A stretch of DNA of 36,563 bases from an uncultured Prevotellaceae bacterium (lineage in GTDB: Bacteria; Bacteroidota; Bacteroidia; Bacteroidales; Bacteroidaceae): contig CAMHKU010000019.1 in assembly GCA_946185805.1 (NCBI GenBank), positions 1-36,563 of the forward strand, in the 5' to 3' direction. How positions within the stretch are numbered: the stretch's first letter is position 1; each line of letters starts with the position of its first letter. Shown piece after piece: positions 8,842 through 17,720 of this stretch. The position numbers were made by a program, and so were the translations under genes. The notes under the pieces are model-generated. The model made no database searches. It was given only the letters and a program-made list of their open reading frames with translations, and was not told the DNA's origin.

Positions 8842-9818
8842 CACAACAGCTACTGATATTATTCCACCCCGACGTCTATATCTGCCTGCTCTTCTTGGCA
8901 GTGGCTATTGTCACCGTCGTGGCTTGGCGCATGATGCGCGCTGCCCGGCAACGGTGGGTACGCCCTACAGTCATCACACTCTTGGCCGCACTCTGGCTGC
9001 TGGCCTTTTACGGCACCTTCCTGGGCGTCACGGGCGTACGCGTGCGTCATGTTACATTCTTCTCCGACGACCTGCCGCCAGCCTTTGACGGCTATCGCAT
9101 CGTACAATTCAGCGATGCCCATGTAGGCAGTTTCAACGGATGGCGCAAGCAGATACTCCAGGAGGCTGTTGACAGTATCACGGCCCAGCAGGCCGACATG
9201 ATTGTGTTCACTGGCGACCTGCAAAACACGTGTCCCGCTGACATCGATCCTCACCGCCGCCTGCTGGCCACGCTCAAAGCCCCCGATGGCGTCTTCTCCG
9301 TACTGGGCAACCACGACTACGCCATGTATGTAGACCAAGATCTGGAACAGCAGTACCGGCAGGTGACACAGACTTGCAACGAAGAGGGAGACCTGGGGTG
9401 GACTCTGCTCAACAATGACCACCGCATCATTCGCCGAGGCGCCGACTCGCTCGTCATTGCCGGCATGGAAAACGACGGCGAAAACCGATTCCCGCAATAT
9501 GGCCGCATCAATTCTGCACTCTACGGCCTGCGGCGGCAGTCGTTCGTCGTCATGCTGGAGCACGACCCTACGGCCTGGCGCCGCAAGATACTGCCTCACT
9601 CTCACTGCCAGCTAACCCTCAGCGGACATACCCACGGCGGGCAAATCTCGCTGCTGGGACTGTCGCCGGCAGCGCTCACGTATCATGAATACAGCGGGCT
9701 ATATTATGTGGGCAACCGGGCCATCAACGTGTCGTCGGGTATCGGTGGGGTTATTCCCTTCCGCATTGGCACGCCACCGGAAATAGTCGTTGTAACGTTG
9801 GTCAGAGGTAAGAGGTGA
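8838..9818 (+). CDS. Membrane-anchored calcineurin-like metallophosphoesterase
   Basis: The protein has 326 residues with two N-terminal hydrophobic helices (about 12-30 and 43-62). The phosphoesterase domain follows, with all dimetal motifs visible: DAH (D93, H95), GDLQN (126-130), GNHD (157-160), LEHDP, and SGHTHGGQ near residue 265. The arrangement matches the YaeI/YkuE-type subfamily of membrane-associated phosphodiesterases, which act on lipid or envelope substrates; the true substrate is unknown. It sits in an ATGA overlap with the MetH reactivation gene, and 6 bases separate it from the acyltransferase gene, so all are in one operon. Confidence 0.9.
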   Translation: MTQQLLILFHPDVYICLLFLAVAIVTVVAWRMMRAARQRWVRPTVITLLAALWLLAFYGTFLGVTGVRVRHVTFFSDDLPPAFDGYRIVQFSDAHVGSFNGWRKQILQEAVDSITAQQADMIVFTGDLQNTCPADIDPHRRLLATLKAPDGVFSVLGNHDYAMYVDQDLEQQYRQVTQTCNEEGDLGWTLLNNDHRIIRRGADSLVIAGMENDGENRFPQYGRINSALYGLRRQSFVVMLEHDPTAWRRKILPHSHCQLTLSGHTHGGQISLLGLSPAALTYHEYSGLYYVGNRAINVSSGIGGVIPFRIGTPPEIVVVTLVRGKR

Positions 9819-9824
9819 GAAACT

Positions 9825-10595
9825 ATGAAACAGATACTACACATATTGTATTGTATTTACCAGCTGGTGGTGGGGGTGCCCGTGGTGGTTCTCATCACTA
9901 TCGTCACCGCCTTCGAGGTGGGTATTGGCTGTGCCATCGGCAACGGCCACTTCTGGGGCTACTACCCCGGACGCTGGTGGGCCAAGGTCATTTTGCGCAC
10001 GCTGTTGCTGCCCGTCCACGTTGAGGGACGCGAGCATCTGGAGCCGCGCCAGTCATACGTCTTTGTGGCCAACCATCAGGGGGCATTCGACATCTTTCTC
10101 ATCTACGGCTTCCTGGGCCGCAACTTCAAGTGGATGATGAAGCACCAGATTAACAAGATTCCTTTTGTGGGCTACGCCTGCCGTCGCAGCCATCAGATCA
10201 TGGTTGACAAGCGCGGCGTGAGCAAAATCAAAAAAACATATCAGGACGCCCGGCATATCCTGGAACTTGGTTACAGTGTCACCGTATTCCCCGAGGGCGC
10301 CCGCACCTTCACCGGCCACATGGGTCTGTTTCGCAAAGGGGCCTTTGCGCTGGCCGACGAACTTCAGCTGCCCGTGGTGCCACTGACCATCAACGGCTCG
10401 TTCAACGTGCTGCCGCGCATGCGCGACTGGCATTTCATCACCTGGCACCCCCTGAGCCTCACCATCCATCAGCCCATCTACCCCGTTGGACAGGGTCCCG
10501 ACAATGTCAGCGCCACCATGCACCAGGCCTACGACTCCGTCATGTCGGCACTGGTGCCCGAGTACCAAGGCTACGTGGAGAATCCTGACCAGTAA
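9825..10595 (+). CDS. plsC: 1-acyl-sn-glycerol-3-phosphate acyltransferase (PlsC family)
   Basis: The protein has 256 residues. A hydrophobic N-terminus (about 8-30) is followed by the acyltransferase motifs NHQGAFD (HX4D: H84, D89), a GR..KWMMKHQI block, and FPEGAR (155-160, a variant of FPEGTR), then the VPLTINGSF block. The family transfers an acyl chain to lysophosphatidic acid at the inner membrane in phospholipid synthesis. It is the last gene of the operon and is followed by a long hairpin. The exact acyl acceptor is inferred from family only. Confidence 0.88.
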   Translation: MKQILHILYCIYQLVVGVPVVVLITIVTAFEVGIGCAIGNGHFWGYYPGRWWAKVILRTLLLPVHVEGREHLEPRQSYVFVANHQGAFDIFLIYGFLGRNFKWMMKHQINKIPFVGYACRRSHQIMVDKRGVSKIKKTYQDARHILELGYSVTVFPEGARTFTGHMGLFRKGAFALADELQLPVVPLTINGSFNVLPRMRDWHFITWHPLSLTIHQPIYPVGQGPDNVSATMHQAYDSVMSALVPEYQGYVENPDQ

Positions 10596-10601
10596 ATAGA
10601 A

Positions 10602-10662
10602 TTCAGCCTTTCATACTAACAGTTTGATAATCAATAGACTGCTGTTAGCATGAAAGGCTGAA
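10602..10662. terminator. Long hairpin between convergent genes
   Basis: Two 21-base arms (10602-10622 and 10642-10662) pair with a single mismatch around a 19-base loop. The loop itself contains the small palindrome TTGAT-A-ATCAA. It lies between the convergent plsC (ending 10595) and the glycosyltransferase gene (ending 10689), so a bidirectional terminator is the simplest reading. Neither side has a strong T-run, and the stem is longer than a standard intrinsic terminator. Confidence 0.6.
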
Positions 10663-10688
10663 TAGTTATTGGACTGCCCAGAAAATTA

Positions 10689-11438
10689 TTAACTGTTAAT
10701 CTTGGGATACTTGCGTGTCCAGCCATCCCAGCGCAGTCGCATCACGCCAAAGAAAGCCTCGCTGAAAATGCCGCCCGACATCTTGCTGGTGCCCTCGCGG
10801 CGGTTGACGAAGATAACGGGCACCTCCTTGATCTTGAAACCAATCTTGTAGGCAGTGAACTTCATCTCTATCTGGAAGGCATAGCCCTTGAAGCGTATTT
10901 TGTCTAACTCGATGGTCTGCAGCACCCGGCGCTTATAGCACTTAAAGCCTGCCGTGGTGTCGTGAACATCGAAGCCCGTCACTAACCGTACATAGACAGA
11001 AGCAAAATACGACATCAGCACACGTCCCATGGGCCAGTTCACCACGTTGACGCCACTGATATAGCGGCTGCCGATGGCCACGTCGTTTCCCTCGTCGTGA
11101 CAAGCGCTGTAGAGCCGTGGCAGGTCGTTGGGGTCGTGGCTGAAGTCGGCGTCCATCTCAAACACATACTCATAGCTGCGCTCCAACGCCCATTTGAAAC
11201 CAGCGATGTAAGCTGTGCCTAGTCCCAGCTTGCCGCTACGCTCCTTCAGAAACAGGCGGTCGGCAAACTCGTTGGCCATGAGGCGCTTCACTATCTGTGC
11301 CGTGCCGTCGGGCGAACCGTCGTCGATAACTAATATATGAAAGCACTTATCAAGGCCAAAGACGGCTCGGATGATTTTCTCTATGTTTTCCTTCTCGTTA
11401 TAAGTAGGAATAATGACTATACTGTCGCTGTTGTTCAT
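10689..11438 (-). CDS. Family 2 glycosyltransferase, polyprenol monophosphomannose synthase-like
   Basis: The protein has 249 residues and a single GT-A domain: IIPTYNEKENI at the start, DDGSPDGT (39-46) for nucleotide-sugar binding, MDADFSHDP with the DxD-like metal site (D96, D98), then GSRYISG and the acceptor-side FKGYAFQIEM. Length and motifs match DPM1-like enzymes that move mannose or another sugar from a nucleotide sugar to a polyprenyl phosphate at the cytoplasmic face of the membrane. It lacks C-terminal membrane helices. It is the last gene of the minus-strand operon, 24 bases after the AmpG-like permease. The sugar donor is not certain. Confidence 0.9.
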   Translation of the reverse strand: MNNSDSIVIIPTYNEKENIEKIIRAVFGLDKCFHILVIDDGSPDGTAQIVKRLMANEFADRLFLKERSGKLGLGTAYIAGFKWALERSYEYVFEMDADFSHDPNDLPRLYSACHDEGNDVAIGSRYISGVNVVNWPMGRVLMSYFASVYVRLVTGFDVHDTTAGFKCYKRRVLQTIELDKIRFKGYAFQIEMKFTAYKIGFKIKEVPVIFVNRREGTSKMSGGIFSEAFFGVMRLRWDGWTRKYPKINS

Positions 11439-11462
11439 AATGATTGATAATATGTCGTTTAC

Positions 11463-12725
11463 TTATTTCTTCTTTCCAAACTCCGGATCAATCTTCAATA
11501 GCGATGTTACAATGTAGGTCATTGAGCAGGCTATCATGACGATGATGAAGAACAGCCGATAGCCGACGGCCTCCTGCAGGGCACCTGCAAACAGGCCGGG
11601 AATCATCATCGACAGGGCCATGAAGGCCGTGCAGAGGGCGTAGTGCGACGTTTTGTGCTCACCCTGGCTATAATATATAAGGTATAGCATGTAGGCCGAG
11701 AATCCGAAGCCGTAGCCAAACTGCTCTATGAAGACGAAGGAGCTGATGACCACCAGGTTGGACGGCAGCAGATAGGCCATGATGACGTAGACAATGTCGG
11801 GCAGTGTGATAGCCATCACCATAGGCCATAGCCAGCGCTTCAAGCCGTCGCGGCTGGCGCAGATGCCGCCGAGAATGCCGCCGACGGTGAGGCCGATGAC
11901 GCCCACGGTGCCCTGCACCAGGCCGTATTCGCCGTCGCTGAGGCCGAGGCCGCCGTTGCTGACATTGTCGACGAGGAAGAGTGCCGACACCTTGGCCAGC
12001 AGGCCCTCAGGCATGCGGTAGAAGAGCATGAAGCAGATGCCCACCCACACCTGCGGCTTCTGGAAGAAGGTCACCACTGTCTGGCAAAACTCCTGCCAGA
12101 TAGCCGTTGCCGTCTTGGCTTGTTTCTCGCCGTCCTCCTCCGGCCTTGGCAGCGCCCAGTTATGGTAGAGCCAGAAGGCTATGAAGAGGCCTGCCATGAG
12201 ATAGAACACGAGGCTCCATGAATATTGTATGCTGCGTGTCAATACCTGCAGGGCGCCGGCCAGTCCTACCAAGAGTCCGCTAGAGAAGATGGTGGCTATG
12301 CGATAGAAGGTGGAGCGTATGCCTACGAAGTAGGCCTGCTCGTGCTCGTCGAGGCCCATCATGTAGAAACCGTCGGCGGCAATGTCGTGAGTGGCGCTGG
12401 CAAAGGCCATCATCCAGAAGAAAAACAGCGTGCCCTGCAGCCACCACGAGGCGGGAATGGTGAAAGCCACGCCGCCGAGGGCTGCGCCGATGAGCAGCTG
12501 CATGGTGGTAATCCACCAGCGTTTGGTTTTGAGAATGTCTACAAAGGGGCTCCACAGGGGCTTGATGACCCACGGCAGGTAGAGCCATGAGGTGTAGAGC
12601 GTGATGTCGGTGTTCGACAGTCCGAGGCGCTTGTAGAGGATGAGCGAGATGGTCATCACCGCCACGTAGGGCACGCCTTCGGCAAAGTAAAGAGTGGGCA
12701 CCCAGGCCCAAGGAGATTTCTTCAT
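11463..12725 (-). CDS. AmpG-like MFS permease (putative muropeptide transporter)
   Basis: This 420-residue, very hydrophobic protein has about 12 transmembrane segments. The N-terminus WVPTLYFAEGVPYVAV and the stretch YTSWLYLPWVIKPLWSPFVD are typical of the AmpG branch of the major facilitator superfamily, as is ASATHDIAADG in TM4-5. AmpG imports anhydro-muropeptides from the periplasm for cell-wall recycling. The gene starts 23 bases after the stop of the SpoIID-containing fusion gene, and SpoIID-type domains cut glycan strands. That linkage supports a murein-recycling role, but the substrate is inferred. Confidence 0.85.
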   Translation of the reverse strand: MKKSPWAWVPTLYFAEGVPYVAVMTISLILYKRLGLSNTDITLYTSWLYLPWVIKPLWSPFVDILKTKRWWITTMQLLIGAALGGVAFTIPASWWLQGTLFFFWMMAFASATHDIAADGFYMMGLDEHEQAYFVGIRSTFYRIATIFSSGLLVGLAGALQVLTRSIQYSWSLVFYLMAGLFIAFWLYHNWALPRPEEDGEKQAKTATAIWQEFCQTVVTFFQKPQVWVGICFMLFYRMPEGLLAKVSALFLVDNVSNGGLGLSDGEYGLVQGTVGVIGLTVGGILGGICASRDGLKRWLWPMVMAITLPDIVYVIMAYLLPSNLVVISSFVFIEQFGYGFGFSAYMLYLIYYSQGEHKTSHYALCTAFMALSMMIPGLFAGALQEAVGYRLFFIIVMIACSMTYIVTSLLKIDPEFGKKK

Positions 12726-12748
12726 TTTCTTTTCTTAGAATATGTGAT

Positions 12749-15700
12749 TCAATTATAAACGGTGTGGATTTCGGCTCCGCGGTAGTAGTAGAGCAGGATG
12801 TCGCGGTAGTTTCGTCCCTGCTCGCCCATGACGGCGGCACCTATTTGGCATAAGCCTACGCCGTGGCCCCATCCGCGGCCCTTCAGGCGGAAGCCGCCGT
12901 GGGTTTTCTCTACGTCGAAGCAGGAGCTGTAGAGGTGGGTCTGGCTCAGCGTGCGGCGAATCTCCAGTTCCTTGCCAACGGTGAACTCGCCCTTGGTGCC
13001 AACAATCTTGAGCTTCCAGATACGGCCGCTCTTGCCACGCTCCAGGGGTACTAGGTCTACGATGTCGCCCAGGTCGGTCTTCAGTTTGTGGCTCACGAGG
13101 TCGGTCAGTTGGTCGCGGCTGTACTCCACCGTCCACTCAAAGAAGTCGGGCGTCTCCTGGTCGTAGTCGTTGAGCACCTGGCTCAGGATGTGCTTGTCGT
13201 GGGTGTTGCAATAGGGGCAGGCAACGGAGATGAGGTAGGGCTTGGGCGTGTCCTCCCAGCAATACTGGAACTCCTCGGTGCGTCCGCCGCAGCACTTCGA
13301 GAAGCGTGCGTCGCAGATTTCGTCGCCATACATCAGTATCTGTCCGCGCGTCTGGCGGATGGCCTCCACCACCGACGGGTTGTCGGCGTGAGTGATACCT
13401 TGGTAGCGCTGGCAGTGGTCGTCGGCGCAGACGTCGAAGAGCGTGTGGTCTTCGCGGTCGTACCACCGTATCAGTTCATTGTCTTTTTTAGTAAATGAGA
13501 AGAAGCTGTTGCTGCCGCTCGTGGCCTGCTGGCGGCGCTTCTCCATCTGTGCCAGCAGCCACGAGCGGCTGATGACGGCGTGCGACTTGAGCAGCTCCAA
13601 CGACGACGTGGCGGCCATCTCGCTGGAGATGACGCTGGTGAGGTAGCGCTCCACGGGCAGTTCGTTGATGGCCGTAATCTGGTCGCTCTCTACCACCAGG
13701 CGCAGGGCGCCGTTGAAGGTCTGCGTCTGCTTGCGCTCCCAGTGGAAGCCTGAGCCGATAGTGACGTTGCGAATGGAGAACGACGCATCGGGCGACTGCG
13801 GGGTGAACACCAGCTGGCTGTACTGCTGACCGTGCCAGAGGATGCCGCCCTCGCTGAACGCCACCGTCTGCTCGCCACTGATGGCAGCGCCCTTGGCGGT
13901 GTAAGGGGCGTTGAGGGTGAACGCAATGGTTTGTGCGCTGACGATGCCGACGGTGACCGTCGGCTCCTTGACATTCTGGAGTCTAGACTTTGAACTCTGA
14001 GTCTTGGCGTCCGCCGTCTTGGCTTGGTTCGTCAGGCGCTCAACCACCTGCTGCAGCTCTTCCTTTGAAAGCGCCACCTCCTGAAGAATGGCAATGGCCT
14101 GCTCGGCCGTCAAGCTGCGGAAGTCGTCTTCGCGCGGCGTAATCATCAGGCCGGCCATGTCGAGCGCACCGGGCGACACCACCACCTGGCCGTAGCAGTC
14201 GGGGCGGTGCTTGCGGCGGGGGAACACCACCGTCAGGTAGGTGTCGTCGTGCTGCCAGCAGAGGATGTTCATCATCGGCTCCGTCTCGCCGTCGGGGCAG
14301 GGTAGGGCGGTGTAAAGCTGGCGGAAGAGTCGCTCGCCGGCCTCGCGCGTGTGGCTGCTGATGAGCAGGGCGGGGCAGGGGTAGTCGGCAATGACCGAAA
14401 TTCCGTTGCCGTCGGCATCGGTGACCACCGGCGTGAGGTTGCGCGCGAGCCGCTGCCACCGGTCGAGGAGCGGCAGCTGGCGGGGAATGCCCGCCTGCAG
14501 GTGGGCGTGGTCGGGTGCTGACGCCCCACACTTTGGACCGTTGTAGAACACCAGCAATTCAGGGTAGGTGTCTGTCAGGCGATACATCTCGCCATACATC
14601 TCCTTGATAGCCTGCGGCGTATGCTTCACCATGGGTATGGTGAAGTGCATGGGCAGGATGGGGAAGGGGTTGACCAGCAGCTCCCACTTGCCGTGGAGCA
14701 GGCGCTTCATCTGCATGTCGGGGCGGTTGGCGCTGCACAGGAAGCAAGGTCGCTCGCTGATGCTCCTGTTGTCGATTTTGGCACCTGTAGACACCATGCG
14801 TGCGGGGTTCCACTGCAGCACTACGGTGCCGTCGTCCAGGTCGCGGGTCTCGGCGCTCGTCAGCTCGCGGTAGCGGCGTCGGGCGTCGGGCCACGTCTCT
14901 GTCTGTCGGTCGAAGAATCGCTGCAGCGGCGAGTCGGGCATCACCATGTCGGTCTTGCCGCTGACCATCCGCTGGCGGGCCTCGACCTCAAGCGTGCGCA
15001 GACGGTCTTTATACAGGTTGTTGGCATTGACTTTGTCTATTGACAGGGCGGCGTCGCTGTTGCCGCCCCAGCGGCGGCAGAGGTAGAGCTCGTCGTAGAT
15101 ACGCCCAATGCGGTAATGGCGCGAGAAGGCCAGTCCCAGGGCGTAGTCCTCGCCATAGCTGGTGTTGGGAAACTGCAGCTGGCGCAGGATAGGCGTGAAG
15201 AACGCCCTCGGGGCGCCTAAGCCGTTGATGCGCAGGGCATTGTTGGGGCCGTTCTCGTCGGTCCACTCGCGGTGGTCGATGAGTCCCGGCGGCAGCGTGT
15301 TCAGCTCGAAGTCGCACATGCGGTAGCTGCCGATGACCATGGCCGCCTTCTGCTTGTGGAAGGCGTCGACCACCAGCTGCAGCGTCTGCGGCGATGAGTA
15401 GAGGTCGTCGGAGTCGAGCTGCACGGCGAAGCGTCCGCAGTAAGGGCTGTTGACGGCCTCGTTCCAGCAGCCGCCAATGCCCAGGTCGGTGCGCTCGGGC
15501 ACGATGACGTGGAGGCGGGGGACACTTTGCCCATCCTGGCTGCCAAGGGGTGACAGCATAGAGGACTGGATGGCGGACAGGATGTCGCCGGTGCCGTCGG
15601 TGGAGTGGTTGTCAACGACGATGACATTATAATTAAAGGTGGTCTCCTGGCTGAGGGCGCTCTTCACGGCGTCGGCGATGGTCTTGGCGCGGTTGAAGAC

Positions 15701-16420
15701 GGGAATGATGACCGAAGCCTCCACGGCAAACTCCTGCTCGTCGAAGTCGATGTCGCGATAGAACGAAGGGTCGATTTTTGCGCCGATGGCTGCCAGGTGG
15801 GCGGTGGCGGCGTGCTCCATGTCTATCTGCACCTCGCGGTTGCGGGGGTTGACATAGTCAAACTGCTTCTCGCCCGAGGCTCGGGTGTCGGGTTCGGCCT
15901 CTGTGTAGAGATATTCGTTGAGGTGGAGCAGCTGGCCCTCGCGGCTCAGCAGCAGGCGCAGGGCGTAGAGGCCGGCATACTTGTAGTCGTGCTCGCCGGC
16001 CTGCATGGCGAAGGTGTGGAGGAGGCTCGTCTTGACAAGCCACAGGGCACCGAAGTCGAAATCGTCGCGCAGGCTGCCCTGCTGGTAGTCGATGACGGGG
16101 TGACGCTCAACCACTGTCTGCCCACCATCGGTCCTGCGCTCCAGACGGTCGGCATAGACCATGGCCGCCTGCGAGTCGATAGCCACACGGAGCAGGCGCT
16201 CCAAAGCGCCCTGGCCTAAGGTTACTAAAACGGGCTTGGTGAACAGCAGCACATACGGGGCACGGGCCTGCTCGGCCATCTGCATCACGGCGTTGCTGCT
16301 GGTCATGCTGTCTGCATAAAAAATATTCCTCACCACTTTGCTCTCACTCAGCTGGGCCACGGTAGGCGCCATTGCTGAACGGTCGAAGTCGAGAAGGAAG
16401 CAATCAATCATTTCTCTCAT
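12749..16420 (-). CDS. Multidomain fusion: GT2 glycosyltransferase - HIT-like (DUF4922) - SpoIID/LytB
   Basis: One uninterrupted frame codes for about 1223 residues. Residues 1-220 look like a degenerate GT2-type domain. A full GT-A domain follows (ASVIIPVFNRAKTI near 233; VVDNHSTDGTGDI; QLDSDD near 337). The middle part (about 500-800) resembles the GalT/HIT fold: ERPCFLC, NPFPILPMHFTI, GPKCGASAPDHAHLQAG with an HxHxQ site near 637; I recall this as DUF4922. The last 400 residues are SpoIID/LytB: ERYLTSVISSEMA with the catalytic Glu near 933, DDHCQRYQG, CCGGRTEEF, GWGHGVGLCQIGA. SpoIID enzymes are lytic transglycosylases acting on denuded glycan. No signal peptide is visible, which is odd for a murein hydrolase. 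ATG 16420 is chosen because the -7 element at 16444-16451 leaves a 17-base leader. Confidence 0.85.
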   Translation of the reverse strand: MREMIDCFLLDFDRSAMAPTVAQLSESKVVRNIFYADSMTSSNAVMQMAEQARAPYVLLFTKPVLVTLGQGALERLLRVAIDSQAAMVYADRLERRTDGGQTVVERHPVIDYQQGSLRDDFDFGALWLVKTSLLHTFAMQAGEHDYKYAGLYALRLLLSREGQLLHLNEYLYTEAEPDTRASGEKQFDYVNPRNREVQIDMEHAATAHLAAIGAKIDPSFYRDIDFDEQEFAVEASVIIPVFNRAKTIADAVKSALSQETTFNYNVIVVDNHSTDGTGDILSAIQSSMLSPLGSQDGQSVPRLHVIVPERTDLGIGGCWNEAVNSPYCGRFAVQLDSDDLYSSPQTLQLVVDAFHKQKAAMVIGSYRMCDFELNTLPPGLIDHREWTDENGPNNALRINGLGAPRAFFTPILRQLQFPNTSYGEDYALGLAFSRHYRIGRIYDELYLCRRWGGNSDAALSIDKVNANNLYKDRLRTLEVEARQRMVSGKTDMVMPDSPLQRFFDRQTETWPDARRRYRELTSAETRDLDDGTVVLQWNPARMVSTGAKIDNRSISERPCFLCSANRPDMQMKRLLHGKWELLVNPFPILPMHFTIPMVKHTPQAIKEMYGEMYRLTDTYPELLVFYNGPKCGASAPDHAHLQAGIPRQLPLLDRWQRLARNLTPVVTDADGNGISVIADYPCPALLISSHTREAGERLFRQLYTALPCPDGETEPMMNILCWQHDDTYLTVVFPRRKHRPDCYGQVVVSPGALDMAGLMITPREDDFRSLTAEQAIAILQEVALSKEELQQVVERLTNQAKTADAKTQSSKSRLQNVKEPTVTVGIVSAQTIAFTLNAPYTAKGAAISGEQTVAFSEGGILWHGQQYSQLVFTPQSPDASFSIRNVTIGSGFHWERKQTQTFNGALRLVVESDQITAINELPVERYLTSVISSEMAATSSLELLKSHAVISRSWLLAQMEKRRQQATSGSNSFFSFTKKDNELIRWYDREDHTLFDVCADDHCQRYQGITHADNPSVVEAIRQTRGQILMYGDEICDARFSKCCGGRTEEFQYCWEDTPKPYLISVACPYCNTHDKHILSQVLNDYDQETPDFFEWTVEYSRDQLTDLVSHKLKTDLGDIVDLVPLERGKSGRIWKLKIVGTKGEFTVGKELEIRRTLSQTHLYSSCFDVEKTHGGFRLKGRGWGHGVGLCQIGAAVMGEQGRNYRDILLYYYRGAEIHTVYN

Positions 16421-16443
16421 GTCGGTAATTTGCAAATTTCCTG

Positions 16444-16451
16444 CAAAATTA
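16444..16451 (-). promoter_or_regulatory. Minus-strand -7 element for the GT2-HIT-SpoIID operon
   Basis: Read on the minus strand this is TAATTTTG, an exact TAnnTTTG. Start of transcription is expected near 16437, 17 bases before ATG 16420. A TTTG occurs further upstream, but at about 24 bases rather than 19-20. Confidence 0.55.
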
Positions 16452-16494
16452 CAAATTAATTCTCTAACTATCGAACAAATTAAGAAGTTTTTAG

Positions 16495-16502
16495 TAACTT
16501 TG
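16495..16502 (+). promoter_or_regulatory. -7 element upstream of rlmN
   Basis: TAACTTTG matches TAnnTTTG and lies 24 bases before ATG 16527. It is divergent from the minus-strand element at 16444-16451, so the 50-base interval holds back-to-back promoters. No convincing -33 TTTG was found. Confidence 0.6.
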
Positions 16503-16526
16503 CACGCTGAAATCCACTATTACGGT

Positions 16527-17567
16527 ATGGACAACGCGAAGAGAGTACTGATGGGAATGACCGCCGCAGAGCTGAAAGCGGCTGTGCGTGAGCTTGGTAT
16601 GCCCGCCTTCAGGGGTGGACAGATAGCCCGCTGGCTCTACCAGCAGCATGTGGTGACCATTGACGAGATGACCAACCTGTCGAAGGCCGACCGCGAGTTG
16701 CTCAAGCAGCACTTCGAGGTAGGCGCCATGGCGCCTATTGACTGTCAGCGCAGTCAGGACGGCACGGTGAAATACCTGTTCCCCGTGAGCGTCGGCGGCT
16801 GTGTGGAGACGGTCTTCATTCCCGACGGCGAGCGGGGCACGCTGTGCGTGTCGTGCCAGGTGGGGTGCAAGATGAACTGCCTCTTCTGCCAGACAGGCAA
16901 GCAGGGCTGGGAGGGCGACCTCACGGCCGCCGACATCCTGAACCAGATCTATGCCCTGCCCGAGCGCGAGCTGCTGACCAACATCGTGTTTATGGGCCAG
17001 GGCGAGCCGATGGACAACCTCGACGCCGTGCTGCGCGCCACAGAGATACTGACGGCCGACGACGGTTACGCCTGGAGCCCCAAGCGAATCACCGTGAGCA
17101 GCGTGGGGCTGAAGGGCAAGCTGAAGCGGTTTCTCGACGAGAGCCAGTGCCACGTGGCTATTTCGATGCACTCGCCCCTGCACGAGCAGCGGCAGTCGCT
17201 GATGCCCGCCGAGCGCCAGATGAGCATCCGGGAGGTGACCGACTTGCTGCGGCAGTATGACTTCACCCACCAGCGGCGCTGCTCGTTTGAGTACATCTGC
17301 TTTGGCGGACTGAACGACACGCTGGCCCACGGTCGCGAGATTGTCAAGCTGGTGGAGGGCATAGAGTGCCGTGTGAACCTGATACGCTTCCACCCCATCC
17401 CCGGTGTCGATCTGCCGGGCGCCGACGAGCAGCGTATGGAGCGCCTGCGCGACTTCCTGACCCGCCACGGCGTGTTTGCTACCATCCGCGCCAGCCGCGG
17501 CCAGGACATCTTCGCCGCCTGCGGCCTGCTAAGCACCGCCCACAAAGGCGCCGCCGATAATTCGTAG
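16527..17567 (+). CDS. rlmN: Dual-specificity rRNA/tRNA adenine C2-methyltransferase RlmN
   Basis: This 346-residue radical-SAM enzyme methylates C2 of adenine in 23S rRNA and some tRNAs. The iron-sulfur cluster motif CxxxCxxC is CKMNCLFC (C114, C118, C121). GERGTLCVSCQVGC precedes it, MGQGEPMDN is the SAM-binding GGEP-like loop, and the resolving cysteine is C332 in AACGLL. The frame is open much further upstream (from 16338, overlapping the divergent gene), but ATG 16527 fits the promoter and the normal family length. The TAG stop runs straight into a 9-bp tandem array. Confidence 0.95.
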   Translation: MDNAKRVLMGMTAAELKAAVRELGMPAFRGGQIARWLYQQHVVTIDEMTNLSKADRELLKQHFEVGAMAPIDCQRSQDGTVKYLFPVSVGGCVETVFIPDGERGTLCVSCQVGCKMNCLFCQTGKQGWEGDLTAADILNQIYALPERELLTNIVFMGQGEPMDNLDAVLRATEILTADDGYAWSPKRITVSSVGLKGKLKRFLDESQCHVAISMHSPLHEQRQSLMPAERQMSIREVTDLLRQYDFTHQRRCSFEYICFGGLNDTLAHGREIVKLVEGIECRVNLIRFHPIPGVDLPGADEQRMERLRDFLTRHGVFATIRASRGQDIFAACGLLSTAHKGAADNS

Positions 17568-17689
17568 GAACGCTAGGAGAACTAGGAGAACTAGTTGACC
17601 TAGTCGCACTAGTTGACCTAGTTGACCTAGTAGCCCTAGAAGCCCCAGAAGCCCTAGTTGCCCCAGAAGCCCCAGTAGCCCCAGAAGCC
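17564..17689. repeat. 9-bp tandem array between rlmN and the pdxA-like gene
   Basis: A degenerate first unit (GTAGGAACG, containing the rlmN stop) is followed by thirteen 9-bp units of form CTAGnnGnn or CCAGnnGCC: CTAGGAGAA twice, CTAGTTGAC and relatives, then CTAGAAGCC, CCAGAAGCC and CCAGTAGCC. On the minus strand the array reads as open Gly-Ala-Ser- or Leu-Gly-rich frames; these are by-products of the repeat. Confidence 0.9.
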
Positions 17690-17720
17690 CCATTATAACC
17701 CAAAAAAATAACATCGCACA

